Positions 23,063 to 35,189 of a stretch of 64,000 nucleotides of DNA are shown one piece after another. Position 1 is the stretch's first letter; each line of letters opens with the position of its first letter. Made by a program: the position numbers and the translations under genes. This stretch comes from Cryptomeria japonica (Eukaryota > Streptophyta > Pinopsida > Cupressales > Cupressaceae). The stretch covers positions 188,998,891 through 189,062,890 of the forward strand of contig NC_081406.1 in the NCBI RefSeq assembly GCF_030272615.1. Direction: 5' to 3'. A model generated the notes under the pieces. That model was not told the DNA's origin. It saw only the letters and a list, made by a program, of their open reading frames with translations, and searched no databases.

Positions 23063-25069
23063 AGATGGACAGAGTCAGGTGGTAGTGGTATAGGAGAGCT
23101 GTGACTTTGATTTGAGGCACTTGTATTGTTGTATCTGAAATCATTGTATACTTGGACTTTTATTGTTTTATGATGATCTATATGCAGATATGGTTTCTAT
23201 ATGATGATGCTTTTATTTATGCATGTTACTTTATTTCATGATGTTCTATATGCTTATATGTTTTAATTTTATGGATGCAAAGGAGTAAATGAAATAATGA
23301 TATGATGCAAATGATAAATGTTTTTGATTTTTGATTTTGATGACCTTAGATGGAAATGCAAATGATTACTTAACTTAAATGATGCAAATGCAAATGATCT
23401 ATATGAAAATGCAAATGAAATGATTACTTAATGCTTAGGATGATGTATACAAATGAAATGTTTTTTGGATTTTTTTTTTTTGGTATGCCACTAAATGATA
23501 AATGGAATGATAATGTAGATAATAATGATACACTATATGAAATGCACTTAATTGAATGCAATTAACACAATGATTTATATAGATTTACACATGAATGATT
23601 TGTTTTAGATTTATATGTTATGCTTATAATGATTATGAATCTAAGTGAAATAGATGCAACTAAATGATTTTTTATGAAATGATAATGTAGATAATAATGA
23701 TTATACACTACATGAAATGCACTTAATTGAATGTAATGCAATGATAAAATGCAACTAAATGAAATGGATAATGATTAAAATGATTCTAAGAATGCATGCT
23801 CCTAATATGATAAAATGCAATTGTTTTTGTTTGCCCAAGTATACTCAATCTTTATTTATGACCATTGATCTATTAGTGAAATGATATGCTTATAATGCAA
23901 ATGAATAATGTTCTTATAATGCAAATGAATAATGAGCTAATGAAATGATCTAACTAAAAATTGTACTACCATTCTTCATATGCTATCGGGTAACAATGCT
24001 TGTTTTCATCATTGAGCTTTTAAATGTTGTAAGAAAATACAAGCAACTTGACATAATGATTCAAGATGACCTGAGCATTTCTTACATGGATTTTGATATA
24101 GCAAGTTAATACAAGCAACTTGATATAATGTACCAAATTGACCTGAGTATTGCTTGCAGAACAGACAAGGAGTATCTCCTTTCATGCATGACTTGGAACG
24201 TTCTCCTTGATCTTTTGCTGATCATATCCTGAGACAAGTTCATATCGTAGTAAGAGATAAACCACAGACAACAATCAAAGAAAATAATCATGCCCCATCA
24301 TAGCTCCTCTAGTCATGGACATCCTTGAGTCGCATAGAGCACATGATTAGCAATAAAATCAAGATATAAACACTAAATCTTGTATGTCATTCACATGTTC
24401 TAATGGTCATTAACTGATATAATCATCTTAATGAATGATCTTTGATAATCCTTTATAGTTTGCTAGTTGATTCTTCGGTTTCTGAGTTGCATGATTTAGT
24501 TGTTGATGAAATGCCTTGATTTTCGTTTCTTTGTTGCTCATTATCTGTTTCGAAATCCTAGGTGTTTTTTGATTTTCTAAATTTCAAAAGATCACCTTAG
24601 CAAAAGGAATTTAGGATTTTGCCCCCAACGGAAACAAAAAGATTTTATTATGGATATATGAATTGATCAAGATCCAAACCATAGTGGGATACAAATGCAG
24701 ATTGATTGATGCTGATAAAATCTCAGACAGTGACTACGGCAAGTACGTCAAAGATTGATAACTGTTGGTAAGCTGCATACATTTTTTTGCTACATGGTTC
24801 AAAGCAATGGATGTGAAAGATGGAATGGATAAGCTAAGATAGATGGAAATGGTAAATGCAAGAGGATGGAGTGGATAGGTGCGCAAAGCGATCTCATGGA
24901 TGGAGGAACTCACTTTTTAGATAGTGCCTGTTTACCAGGTTTTCACCATCTAAATTTATTGCATTTTTGTTGTTTTATATATTTTTAGGGATTTTCTGCT
25001 TTTCTGATTTTTACTGATTTCTTCAGGACTTTATATGCCTTTTTATTGATTTTTCCAGGACTTTATATC
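23063..25069. other. Tat 3' spacer between PMD ORF and pol end
   Basis: Non-coding. 23240-24000 is rich in short ATGCAAATGA/AATGATAATG repeats. 24000-25069 has no recognisable coding, only short ORFs such as 24106-24291. Confidence 0.6.
23240..24000. repeat. ATGCAAATGAAATGAT-type low-complexity repeats
   Basis: Dense irregular recurrence of 'AAATGCAAATGA', 'GATAATGTAGATAATAATGA' and 'ATGAAATGCACTTAATTGA' (the last two each repeated near 23510-23560 and 23680-23730). It is a hypervariable 3' UTR type of sequence. Confidence 0.7.
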
Positions 25070-26520
25070 TCAAGCATAGAATTTCTTGAGGTGGATAGAA
25101 TTGATAGGTTCATCAAACCAATCACCTTTTGGGGTAGATAATTTGTATGCTCCTGATCCATATGTTGCTACTATGACAAAAGGTCCTAGCCAATTTGGTT
25201 CAAATTTGCCCTTCATTTCCCGATCTTGCTGATTTCTCGAATTCTCCCTTAGAACTATGTCTCCAATCTAGAAAATGCACAGCTTGACTCTGTGGTTATA
25301 GCTTCTTGCCATTCTTTGTTGATATACTTTTAAATGATCTGTTGCATTTTGGCGATGTTCCTGAATTAGTTCTAGTTCCTAGAGTCGAGAGACTCTTTGT
25401 TCTTCTTCTGGTATAAGACCATGCAAGGATACTCGTAGAGAAGGTATCTCTACTTCTATAGGTAATATCGCTTCTGATCCATAGACCAAACAATATGGAG
25501 TTGCCCCTGTTGGAGTGCGAACACTAGTTCGATATGCCCAAAGAGAAGGATTTAGTTGAATGTGCCAATCTTTTCTAGCTTCATTAACTATTTTCTTCAA
25601 GATTTTTAAGATAGTTTTGTTTGATGCCTCAGCTTGACCATTACCTTGTGGATAACATGGAGTAGAGAACCTATGTTGGATATGAAATTTTTCACATGCC
25701 TCTTTTACATCTTGATTTTTGAATGGTCTTCCATTATCAGTGATAATGGTCATAGGAACTCCATAGCGACAGATTATGTAATTCAAGATAAATGATGATA
25801 TTTGTTTTCCTATCACTGTTGTTAAAGGCACTGCTTCAATCCACTTAGTAAAATATTTAGTAGCAACTAGAATGAATTTATGGCCATTAGAAGATGAGGG
25901 ATTGATCTTTCCTACCAAATCCAAGCCCCATTGTGAAAATGGCCACGACCCTATCATAAGATATAACTCTTGTGCTGGTGCATGAATTAGATTTCCATGA
26001 ATTTGACATTGTTTACACTTTTTAGCATAGGTGAATGAGTCTCTTTCCATAGTAGGCCAAAAGTAACCCATACGAATATTTTTCTTAGCCAATGTTAAAC
26101 CACTTGAGTGTGTACCACAAATACCCGCATGAATGTCATTAAGAACTCTTTCAGATTCATCTTTTTCCAGACATCTCAATAATGTACCATCCAGACCACG
26201 CCTATATAGGATATCAGCAATAATGGTATAGCGAGAGGACTGATGGATAAAGTTTCTGCATTGATTACGAGATAATTCCATAGGAAGGATATGATCTTTT
26301 AAATATTGGTAGGTTTGACCGTATAAGGATTGACTGGTTCCTGATATATGGCAAATTTGATAGGTATGCTGGGATTGAATGGTAGGGATTAAGATATCTT
26401 CCACAAGAAACTCGTACCGTTGTTGATTCTCTTTATTTTATAAGAGAGATGCTATTGTAGTCATTGCATCTGCTGCTTTATTTTCATTTTTGGGAATTTG
26501 GGTGAATATGATTATTTGAT
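25070..26520 (-). pseudogene. Tat integrase
   Basis: Main open stretch 26404-25379, with the frame continuing to TGA at 25070-25072 through two stops (TAG 25376-25378 and one near 25270). The N-terminal zinc finger has His residues ('HAGICGTHSSG') and 'CKQCQ'. The DDE core has Asp in 'GLDLVGKI', Asp in 'ITDNGRPF' and Glu in 'GNGQAEASNK', spacing normal for retroelement integrases. The C-terminal part has 'FEPNWLGPFVI' and 'SIHLKKFYA', with no chromodomain, as expected for Tat. The frame is offset from upstream pol, with a short 'GGCATAAGCTTATCATCC' duplication (26521 and 26585) at the junction. Confidence 0.92.
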
Positions 26521-27456
26521 GGCATAAGCTTATCATCCTTTCTCTTTAAAATGTCCTTTAAATTCTTCCACTAGCTGTTTGTATGGCATAAGCTTATCAT
26601 CCTTTGTTTGATATTCATCATTTATTTGATTAATGACAAGTTGTGAATCACCATAGACATGTAGTTCTTTGACATTCCATTCAATGGCCATTTTGAGCCC
26701 TATAGCCAATGCTTCATACTCTGCAGTATTATTGGTGCATGGAAATCTTAGTCTATTTGATTTTGGAATTGTATGTCCTTAAGGTGTGATAAAAAATATT
26801 CCTGCACCTGATCCATATTGAGTATAAGAACCATCAAAGTACAATTCCCAAAAGTTTGTACTTATTGTCAAGATATCTGCATCAGGAAATTTGATATGCA
26901 AAGGCATGTCATTTTGTAGAGGTGCATCAACTAATTGATCAGTAATGACTTGTCCCTTGATGGATTTCCGGTCAACATATTCTATGTCAAATTCACTTAG
27001 TATCATAACCCATTTGGCTAGTCTCTCTGTTAATGTTGACTTACTCAATAAATATTTGAGAGGATCTATCTTTGCTATTAGTTTTACAGAATGAATCAAC
27101 ATATAATGTCGTAGCTTCTGAGTTGCAAATACAACTGCCAGACATATCTTTTCAATTGATGAATAATGTAACTCATATCCAACAAGTGTTCTGTTGATAT
27201 AGTAAACTGCTCTTTCTTTTCCTTCATCATCGTGTTGAGCTAGGAGAGCGCCTAATGATAAACTTGTTGCTGAGACATAGAGTAACAAGGGTTTCCCTTT
27301 GGTTGGTGATATCAGTACTGGAGGACTCATAAGATATTATTTTATTTGCAAGAAAGATTCTTCACATGTTAGATCCCATTTGAATGGAACATTTTTATGT
27401 AGAAGATGGGTAAAGGGAAGACATCTATCGACCAATTGGGACACAAATCTCCTGAT
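26521..27456 (-). pseudogene. Tat dual RNase H region
   Basis: The first RNase H (27330-27000) has the normal RT-linked features ('LYVSATSLSLGALLAQHD', 'YYINRTL', 'YSSIEKICLAVVFA', 'LRHYM'), with the usual catalytic Asp of 'YVSA(T/D)' replaced by Thr. The second, archaeal-like RNase H (about 26880-26530) keeps 'WELYFDGSYTQYGSGAG', 'NNTAEYEALAIGL' and 'VYGDSQLVINQI', so its D-E-D residues are visible. Dual RNase H is diagnostic of the Tat clade. A TAA at 26776-26778 and stops near 27430 and 27340 interrupt the frame. Confidence 0.88.
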
Positions 27457-28269
27457 TGATTACAACCTTCCTTGTAAAGATTGCAATTGACTTATGTTCT
27501 TAGATGATTCCATCTCCATGATAGCTTTAACTTTTCTAGGATCGACTTCAATGCCACGAGCTGATATAATGTACCAAAGGAGTTTTCCAGAGGTTACCCC
27601 GAATGCACATTTCTTTGGATTTAATCTCAATTGATATCTTTCCAGCCTGTCAAAAATCTTGCTTAAAATGTTCAAATGTTCTTTTCTTGTGTGAGATTTT
27701 GCAAGTATGTCATCGACATAATCTTCCATAAATGTATGCATCATGTCATGGAAAATTGTCGTCATAGCCCTTTGATAAGTCACTCCTGCATTCTTAAGCC
27801 CAAATGGCATAACATTCCAACAGTATGTCCCCCATGCACAAGTGAAAGTTGTCTTCTCTTGATCTTCAAGTGCGATTCTTATTTGATTATATCCTGAGAA
27901 GCCATTCATTAATGAAAACTTCTCATGCCCTACTGACAAGTCTACTATGACATCAATGTTTGGTAGCGAGAAATCATCTTTTGGATAGGCTTTATTTAGA
28001 TCTCTGAAATCTGTGCAAATTCTTATGCTCTTATCTAGTTTTGATACTGGTACAATACTTGAAACCCATTCTGGATAAGCAACTGGTCTTATGAATCCCA
28101 CTTCTAATAATTTCTTGAGCTCAATTTTGACAAGAAGAGCAATATGTGGGTGCATCTTTCTTAGCTTTTGCTTAACGGGTTTTGCTTTTAAATCCACGTT
28201 GAGATGGTGCATGATAAGATCTGGGTTTAGCCTTGGCATATCTGCATAAGACCAAGAAAAATTTATTTA
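27457..28269 (-). pseudogene. Tat reverse transcriptase
   Basis: Contains 'VGFIRPVAYPEWVSSIVPV', 'RICTDFRDLNKAYPKDDF', 'MPFGLKNAGVTYQRAM' and the catalytic 'YVDDILAKS', i.e. the RT blocks in the correct order over about 260 codons. It copies element RNA into cDNA. Two adjacent stops at about 28250-28255 separate it from the upstream linker, and a TAA (from CAA) ends the open stretch at 27457. Same frame as gag-protease. Confidence 0.93.
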
Positions 28270-29271
28270 TCATTGTTTAAAGAATTCCATGTATTCTTTC
28301 CTCTCTTTTTCTGATAATGAGGCAGCAAAATGAAGTATTTTAGGATCCTTTGATGTATCAATGTTTACTGCTTCTATTGGTTCTATCAGGATAGCAGACC
28401 TTTCTTGAAAATATGTAGGAAAAATATCAAACTTTCCATCTTCTGACGCCTCAAGAAGGTTTCCATCATAAGATATGCCCTTTATTTTCTCTTTTGATTG
28501 ATCTAATGTTGCCATGAAATGCTTTTCAACAATAGGTCTCTTTCCTTGTTTTATTTCACTTTTGCGATTGAAAAGTTTGGCATTTTCCTGACTACAAAAA
28601 ACTTTACTTGAATCTGTAGTAGAAGATATCTTAGGTGGGATGGGTTCAATAGCGTTAAGGTACACAACTAAGTCATGATCATTGGAAAAGAAATTTAGTT
28701 CGGGGTTGTCTAAACTATCCAAATCAATTAGTTCAGGATGAAGAAGGGGTAAATCATAATTACTGTCATCATTAGGTGTTTCAACGTTCATGACATAATG
28801 ATCATAATTTATCATAGAATAGGTATTGTCATAGATTGAATATTTTTGAGGATTGTCTTTCTCAAGAATTTCTGAATTAGTCTTAACAAGATTAATATTA
28901 GCATTTTGTAGTTCACACTCAAGTGGTTCTTCAATTGACATTTATCCCTTAAATGAATGGATTATATCAACACACACATCTTTGGTATTGCAAATTTCTT
29001 CCTGATTGACTCCATTTGCAGTTTGGAGTTTATAGACTTGTGGACATGTTAAAGAAGATTCTTTTAACAGATTTTGTCTCCTTTCAAACTCATCTTCTTC
29101 TGGACTAATAGTTAATCCAACCTGACTATCTCTTATTTCTTCTATAGTTCTTGCATATTTGATTCTTGTTTGCACTTCTTGAGGCATTGTATCGTTGTTT
29201 TTGTCATTCTCTTTTCTTTTTTCATACGCCTCTTTTCTCTAAATTCTGAGTTTCTCTTGTCTTTTCTAACT
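28270..29271 (-). pseudogene. Tat linker between protease/G-patch and RT
   Basis: Same frame as gag and RT, in two open stretches (29187-28942 and 28941-28270) broken by TAA at 28939-28941 and other stops near 29200-29271. It is acidic and low in recognised motifs, with 'NYDLPLLHPELIDLDS' and a 'FAASLSEKERKEYMEFFKQ' end that leads into RT, as in other plant Tat polyproteins. No separate function can be assigned. Confidence 0.7.
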
Positions 29272-32200
29272 TTATCTTTTGTTCTGTAATGGACAAGTCT
29301 TCTTTTGTACTGCTTGATCTTCATTGTGTTCATTACTTGATGTAGTATATAAAGCATCTGGTCCCCATTCATACTCATTGGAATCTGTTTCTGAATTCTG
29401 ATCTAAGATTACTCCACTATACCATACTGGAATGTCGTATGGTGCAAACAGTTCTCTGATTTCTGTCATTTCTATTTTTACTGCTTCTGGAATATTCTGT
29501 TCAGATTTTTCTTTTGTTTGTATTTTCAGAACTTGTTGACAAGATTTTTCTTCACCTTTGATAGTAGTCTTTTCTTCTTTCTTTTCATGATCTTCTTGCT
29601 TCTTTTTCTTATTGGCTACTATTTTGGCTTCTTGATGTAGCTTTTCTTGCCAATTGTGTCCTTGAGAAACTGATTTCTTTCTCCATTTTTGTTGTTGAGT
29701 ATTATGTTGCTTTTGATTAGACTTCAGATATCCTAACCCAGATTTATCTTCTGTGGATTGTGAATGTGGACAAATAGGTTCTGAAATACCTTGATGTTGC
29801 TTACCAATTGGTCCTTTCCCTTCATATCCCATCTTTTGCATGATTTCATATCCTTTGCCATATTGTTTTATGGGAATATTGACTTCTACTACTGTTGCTA
29901 TGGTTTTATCTTCATCTTTGTATAACCAACCAAGAATGTCCTTGTCTTCATTTTCTTCCTCAAGAGTTCCAACACTAACAAAGGTTCCCTTAAACATACG
30001 TTTTGATTTTTCTAATGATTTTGATTGAATATCTGTAGGTTTTCCATATGACTTAGGGGAAAGTGGAAAATTATTCAAAGAATATTTTCCCATTCCTTCA
30101 TCATTTAACTTGAGCTTTTCTTCAAAAGTTTCCCATAACTTTGCTTGAATTTCCTTGGTAGGATATACTGATTCTCTGTTATGTGGAACTGTGGTATCTT
30201 GTGTTGGCTTCAAATTGTTGCAATATTGACTGGAATCTGCAATTATAGTGATTTCTTTTCCTTTATGAGGAAATTTTACACCTTGATGATATGTAGAAGG
30301 AACTGTTTGCATCTTGTGAATCCAAGGTCTTCCCAAAAGAATGTTGTAGGAGAGATTTAAGTCTAAAAATTGATACAAGGTATCCTTTTCCACAGGTCCT
30401 ATCTTTATTGGTAGCATAACAGTTCCTTTAGAAGAACGTTCTGCTTCATCGTAAGCCTTGATGGTTATTTTCTTTTTCGAGTCCACTGCATTCTCCGAAT
30501 ACCCCAAATCTTTTATCAAACTTAATGCACAAATGTTTAAACTAGCTCCTCCATCTATGAGTACACGTTTGACACGAGTTTTATTAATGAAGACTTCAAC
30601 ATGTAAAGGAGCGTTGTGAGGATGTTGTAAGGAGGCATCATCATTTTCAAAAAATGATAAGCAATGAGGAGCTATAAGATGTCCTACCATGTTTTGGAAT
30701 TGATTAATATCCAAATCCTTTGATACCGTTGTTTCCACTAAAGCTTTCTCCAAAATTTCCTTATGCATAGGTGAAATCTTGAGAAGTTCCAAAATTGATA
30801 TTTGAGCTGGTATTCGTTGTAATTGCTCTACTAAATTGTATTGTTGTGATGTGGATGTTGAGTCTTTTACTATACCTGGAAAGGTAACCTTTGCTTTGCT
30901 TCTTGTGATAACATTGATTGGTTCTAAAGATGGATTTTCGTTAACAATTATCACATTTACTACATCATCGTATGTATAAGCGTAATTTACTTTGGCTTTC
31001 CCTTTGTCATTTTCCAAATAGGATGATTCACTTTTTTCATAGTTTGGAAGTGGAGTTTTAAAAGCCGAGTGTGATTCATTTGTCTTATGGCTATCCACCG
31101 TAATTATTCCATTATCAATTAGATCTTGGATAATGTGTTTCAATCTTTGACAATCATTTGTTAGGTGTCCTTTATTCCAATGATAATTGCAAAAATGATT
31201 GTCATTCCACCAATTTGGCTTAACTAGTGGTTCATAAATTCTTACTTCGGGTAAAACAATCAATTTGTTAGCAAGCAAAGTTTTTAGAGCTGATTCTAAA
31301 GATTCTCCAATATTTGTGAATTTTCTCCGAGGATTAGAGAAAAAGGACTTGACTTTCTTGTTTTCCAGATTGTCGTTGCTTGGGATTTGACTTGATAGAT
31401 TGAAAATTGGTTGTTGTTGTTTTGCAGTATTGTTATCATCATTTCCTTCATTGCTGACATTCCTATTCTTTGACCAGAACTTGGGTTTATCATTGTTGTT
31501 GTTGTTGTTGTTGTTGTTAATGTTGTTGTTGTTGTTGTTGTTGTTGTATGAATTATTGTAAATTTTTAGTTCTCCTTTCTTTACCATTGCGTTCTCTATT
31601 TTCAGACCATTCTCAATCATTTTGGCAAAAGAGGGAGGACATTGCATCCTTAGTCGATAACTCATTTTACTGATAAGATTATCAATGAATATGTCCATTT
31701 TTTCTTGATCAGGTACATCTCGGGGATACCTATTAAAGATGCATTTACATCGTTGTAAAAAGATCATAAAGGATTCACCATTCTTTTGTTTAACATTGCA
31801 AAGATCTAGCATTGTTATTTCATTCCTTATATTGTAGGAATATTGTGAAATAAACCTATTCACAAGTTCTTCAAAGGATTTGATTCCAGATGGTAATCTT
31901 GAAAACCATTCCATTGATTGTCCATTTAAACTCCTAGGAAAAAGACGCATAAGGTAAGACTCATCGTGAGCAAATTCCATGCTCATAGTACAAAACTCCC
32001 TAATGTGATCTTGAGGATCATATCTTCCATCGTATTTGTCATATTTAGGAATTTCGCAATGTTGCGGAAATGGTATCAAATTTAGCTTTTTATTAAAGCG
32101 ATATGGACATATGTCTTCTAATGAATACTTCTTGGAACTTGTCCCATTTTGCATGTCTTGTATCTGCTGTTCTAGAGTTTGTATTTGTTGAGTAAAGTTT

Positions 32201-32610
32201 GAAAATGGATTATCTGCATAGTCTCTCCTTGTTTCGTCATGAGTCTTTTTGTCACTACGTTATTTTCTTTTATCATCCCTTTCTTTCCTTGTTTCTTCGT
32301 TGTTCATATCTTCGTTATTTTTCTCATCTATGTTTTGGGTGTTACTTGTCTCCGCGTCTTGTTTTAAGCTTTCCATGTTAAAGTCTTGTGGTAGTTTAGC
32401 TCCAGATTTTGCCAATATCAAGAGATATTTCTCTTTTTGTTTTGTCAACAATTTTTCCATTAGTCTATCAAAATTGAAATCTTGTTCAAGGTCTCTAATC
32501 ATGCTATTGGTAGCTTCTTCGTCGACAACGGTAAATCCAAAAGTAGTATCTTCTTCCTCCATTTGTTGTTTTCTAAGTTGTTCGTATTGGGCTCTAGTCC
32601 AAACTAGCAT
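29272..32610 (-). pseudogene. Tat gag-protease polyprotein with G-patch
   Basis: Starts at ATG 32608-32610; one TAA at 32257-32259 interrupts it, then 960 codons are open. In order: a charged coiled N-terminus ('QYEQLRKQQMEEED'); retrotransposon gag ('DPQDHIREF', 'WFSRLPSGIKSFEELVNRF'); a poly-Asn tract from a (GTT)n stretch; a zinc knuckle of C-x2-H-x4-H-x4-C form ('CNYHWNKGHLTNDC'); an aspartic protease with 'LIDGGASLNI' and 'NILLGRPWIH'; then a G-patch-like segment ('GKGYEIMQKMGYEGKGPIG', later 'GLGYLKSN'). The Lys/Glu-rich C-terminus is disordered-looking. The frame matches linker and RT, so a single gag-pol frame is implied. Confidence 0.92.
31495..31548. repeat. (GTT)n trinucleotide repeat within gag
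   Basis: Two runs of GTT (minus AAC, Asn) separated by one AAT interruption. It encodes the poly-Asn tract of gag. Confidence 0.9.
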
Positions 32611-34729
32611 TTGTTTATCTCAAAATTGTCAAAAAATTCCCAAGGACAAGGTCAATAAGTAATTATTGGTTTAGGAAGATATGCTTTATTGATCTTACCA
32701 CTATTGTTTGTTTGTTGGGATAAAGCATCTCTTTGTTGAAAAGCATGTCTTTGTAGAGTTTCACTGTCAAATTCTGTACCGCAGCCACGTAAGTAGTGAC
32801 AAAAATGGTGTAGGAATGTTCTATGTTTTAGTAAGATCTTACAATTGATATACAAGAATCTTATTCTCTTCTGAGTAGCTTTGGAACTGATTTTTCTTTT
32901 CTTAAGGTGATACTTAAAAGTCATATAAGCGTTTGACAGTTTACAAGTTTGATTCCAATGTTGGTACAATTTTGATTTTGATGTAACCTAAGTTCAAAAT
33001 AGGAAAGATATATCCAAGATTAGGAACCTAGTAAAGATTGATCAAGCTTCGTGATAGAGGATTTGATTATCCTGATGAGAGTCTTGATAAGGATGTTGAT
33101 TTTTTGCACTTAAGATGTTTGAATCAATAGTTTGCTTAATGTTAATGTTTATAAAACCTTTTGGAAATAACCTATAGGATTAGCAACCTAGTTGTTTTGA
33201 GCTATCTTGAAAATATGTGATGGTTTAGAGACAAACCTACTTCAAGGATTATTTTGATATCTTGATGTTTTTATACTTTGATTTTGAGTTGGTGCTTCAA
33301 GTGTTGGAATGCTTTTTGTTTTATCCCTTTGATCACACTTTTCATAAATTTGTTGATTTTCAATCGCTTGTAGATGATAACATTCTTTAATTTTTCACCA
33401 TTTGGAACATGTTACAAACATAGAAGACACAATGTTTAATAAATAAAATGCACAAGCAAGTACAAATCCCTATGGCAGGTTGAGACAATAGTTGTTGAAT
33501 CTCACATGGAGTTTCCCTCGAGGCTACGCTATTCAAAGTGGATATTTAGATGCTTGACCCCACTAGCTCCACCCTCGGCACTCACTTCTTCGGGGTAGCC
33601 AAGCACCAGTTTCCATGAAATCTCCTCATGGCAAACTTTATATCTCTACTAGGAACCATATGTGTGTGAGCGAGCTGCTTCAGAGGTTCGACCTCCTGTG
33701 CCAACAACTAGAAGGTTTTTGGCAACTAGTACAAATAGTTTTTAGTAAAGGCTTCGGGTCATGTGACCATACATGCAGCACTTTCAGCTTTGTAAATACA
33801 GAAGGTTCCCAGCCTATAGAGGTTACGCTCCATAGGGTTTATGGGGAAACATAGTGTCGGTATGAACTTATCAGCACATGTTGTTTGAACATTCATCACA
33901 AACACGATTTATTTATAGTGGATTGGAAGGACTCGGTATTAGCCCGTTTCCACCTTAGGTCGTTCCCCTCTCACTGGCCCCCTCAAGGCAAACCCTCTAA
34001 AGGATTTAATTTCTTGAAAGTAAAGAAAGCGTAAAAGAGTGAGTTTGGCTTTTTGATCACCCAATTAAGGGGAGAGCATATACCTACCACTTTTGAGATA
34101 CAGAATACAAGCGTTCTTTTTAACTTTTTCAAATCAATTTGTTGGCTAAGTCCTATTTGGAGATGTTGCTCCAACAAGCATGGTGTTTATTTTAGCCCCA
34201 CATAGCAAATGATTTTCTAAACTAGGAATTGGAAATCCTGGTCAACAAAATGAAAATCGTTGCAAAAAGTAACTTGCTTTGTAAGAATGGACAAGTTGAT
34301 TGTTCTTTTTAACTTGCAAAATATAAGATTGATTGTGATTTTTACCTTTGCAAGAAAATTAAAGATTCTTGTTCTTTTTAGAGCCCAAAATTTGAGGTGT
34401 GAATCCTAACTTTGCAAGAAAGTAAATGTTTAATTTGTTGTTCTTTTTACCTTGCAAATGTGATTATTTTTAGAGCCCCCCCCCAAAAAAGTGAGGTACT
34501 TTTTAGAACACCAAATTTGAAAAATGAAGTTCTTTTTACTCGAAAGGAAATATGAGTTCTTTTTAACCAACTTTGAAAAAGCTAGGAAAGAAATCACTAA
34601 ATCCTAAATTGTCTTCTCCAAACCTACAAGAAACTGTTAGAAACCTACAAAATAGTAAAAAACTTAGTGAAAAAAAACCTTAGGTGGGCTTCCACAAGCC
34701 TAATTTCAAATCGGTTACAAACTTTTTGT
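32611..34729. other. Tat 5' leader between PBS repeats and gag
   Basis: Long untranslated leader. The ORFs here (32652-32969, 33615-33854, 33983-34177) have no family match that I know. 34255-34600 has recurring 'GTTCTTTTTA(A/C)CTTGC' and 'TTGCAAGAA' phrases, a loose repeat. Confidence 0.55.
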
Positions 34730-35100
34730 CAAATGCGCTATCCTACGATTCAAAAGTGCTAACCTACGTTACACACGCGCTAACCTTCATTACAAAAGCG
34801 CTAACCTTCGTTACAAAAGCACTAATCTTTAGACAAAAGCGCTAACCTATACGACATATGCGCTAACCTATTATGCAGAAACACTGATTTTCTAACAAAA
34901 GCGCTAACTTGCATGACATATGCACTAACCTATTATGCAAAAGCACTGATTTTCTTACAAAGGCGCTAACCTATATGACACATGCGCTAACCTATAATGC
35001 AAAAGCGTTGATTTTCTTACAAAAGCGCTAACCTATATGACACATGCGCTAACCTATAATGCAAAAGCTCTAACCTACAATGCAAAAGTGCTATCAAAAT
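34730..35100. repeat. degenerate GCGCTAACCTATATGACA tandem repeats
   Basis: The core (A/G)CGCTAACCT recurs about 14 times, latterly as a 60-70 base higher-order unit ('GACACATGCGCTAACCTATA', 'ATGCAAAAGC...'). It is the reverse complement of the TTAGCGC repeat at 20220-20545. Confidence 0.85.
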
Positions 35101-35165
35101 TGGCATATGCATGAATTTGTTAATTTTATTTATTTATTTTTTATTTTTAAAAGTATATGTGAGGT

Positions 35166-35186
35166 CCAACCCCACGGTGGGCGCCA
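35166..35186 (-). promoter_or_regulatory. primer binding site of the Tat element
   Basis: The minus strand reads TGGCGCCCACCGTGGGG and onward, three bases inside the LTR. The TGGCGCC start is typical of plant Tat/Athila-type PBSs. Confidence 0.88.
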
Positions 35187-35189
35187 AAA

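Noticed and set aside
30840-32662. Plus-strand ORFs opposite gag (for example 32249-32662)
   Set aside because: Shadows of the gag frame on the minus strand.
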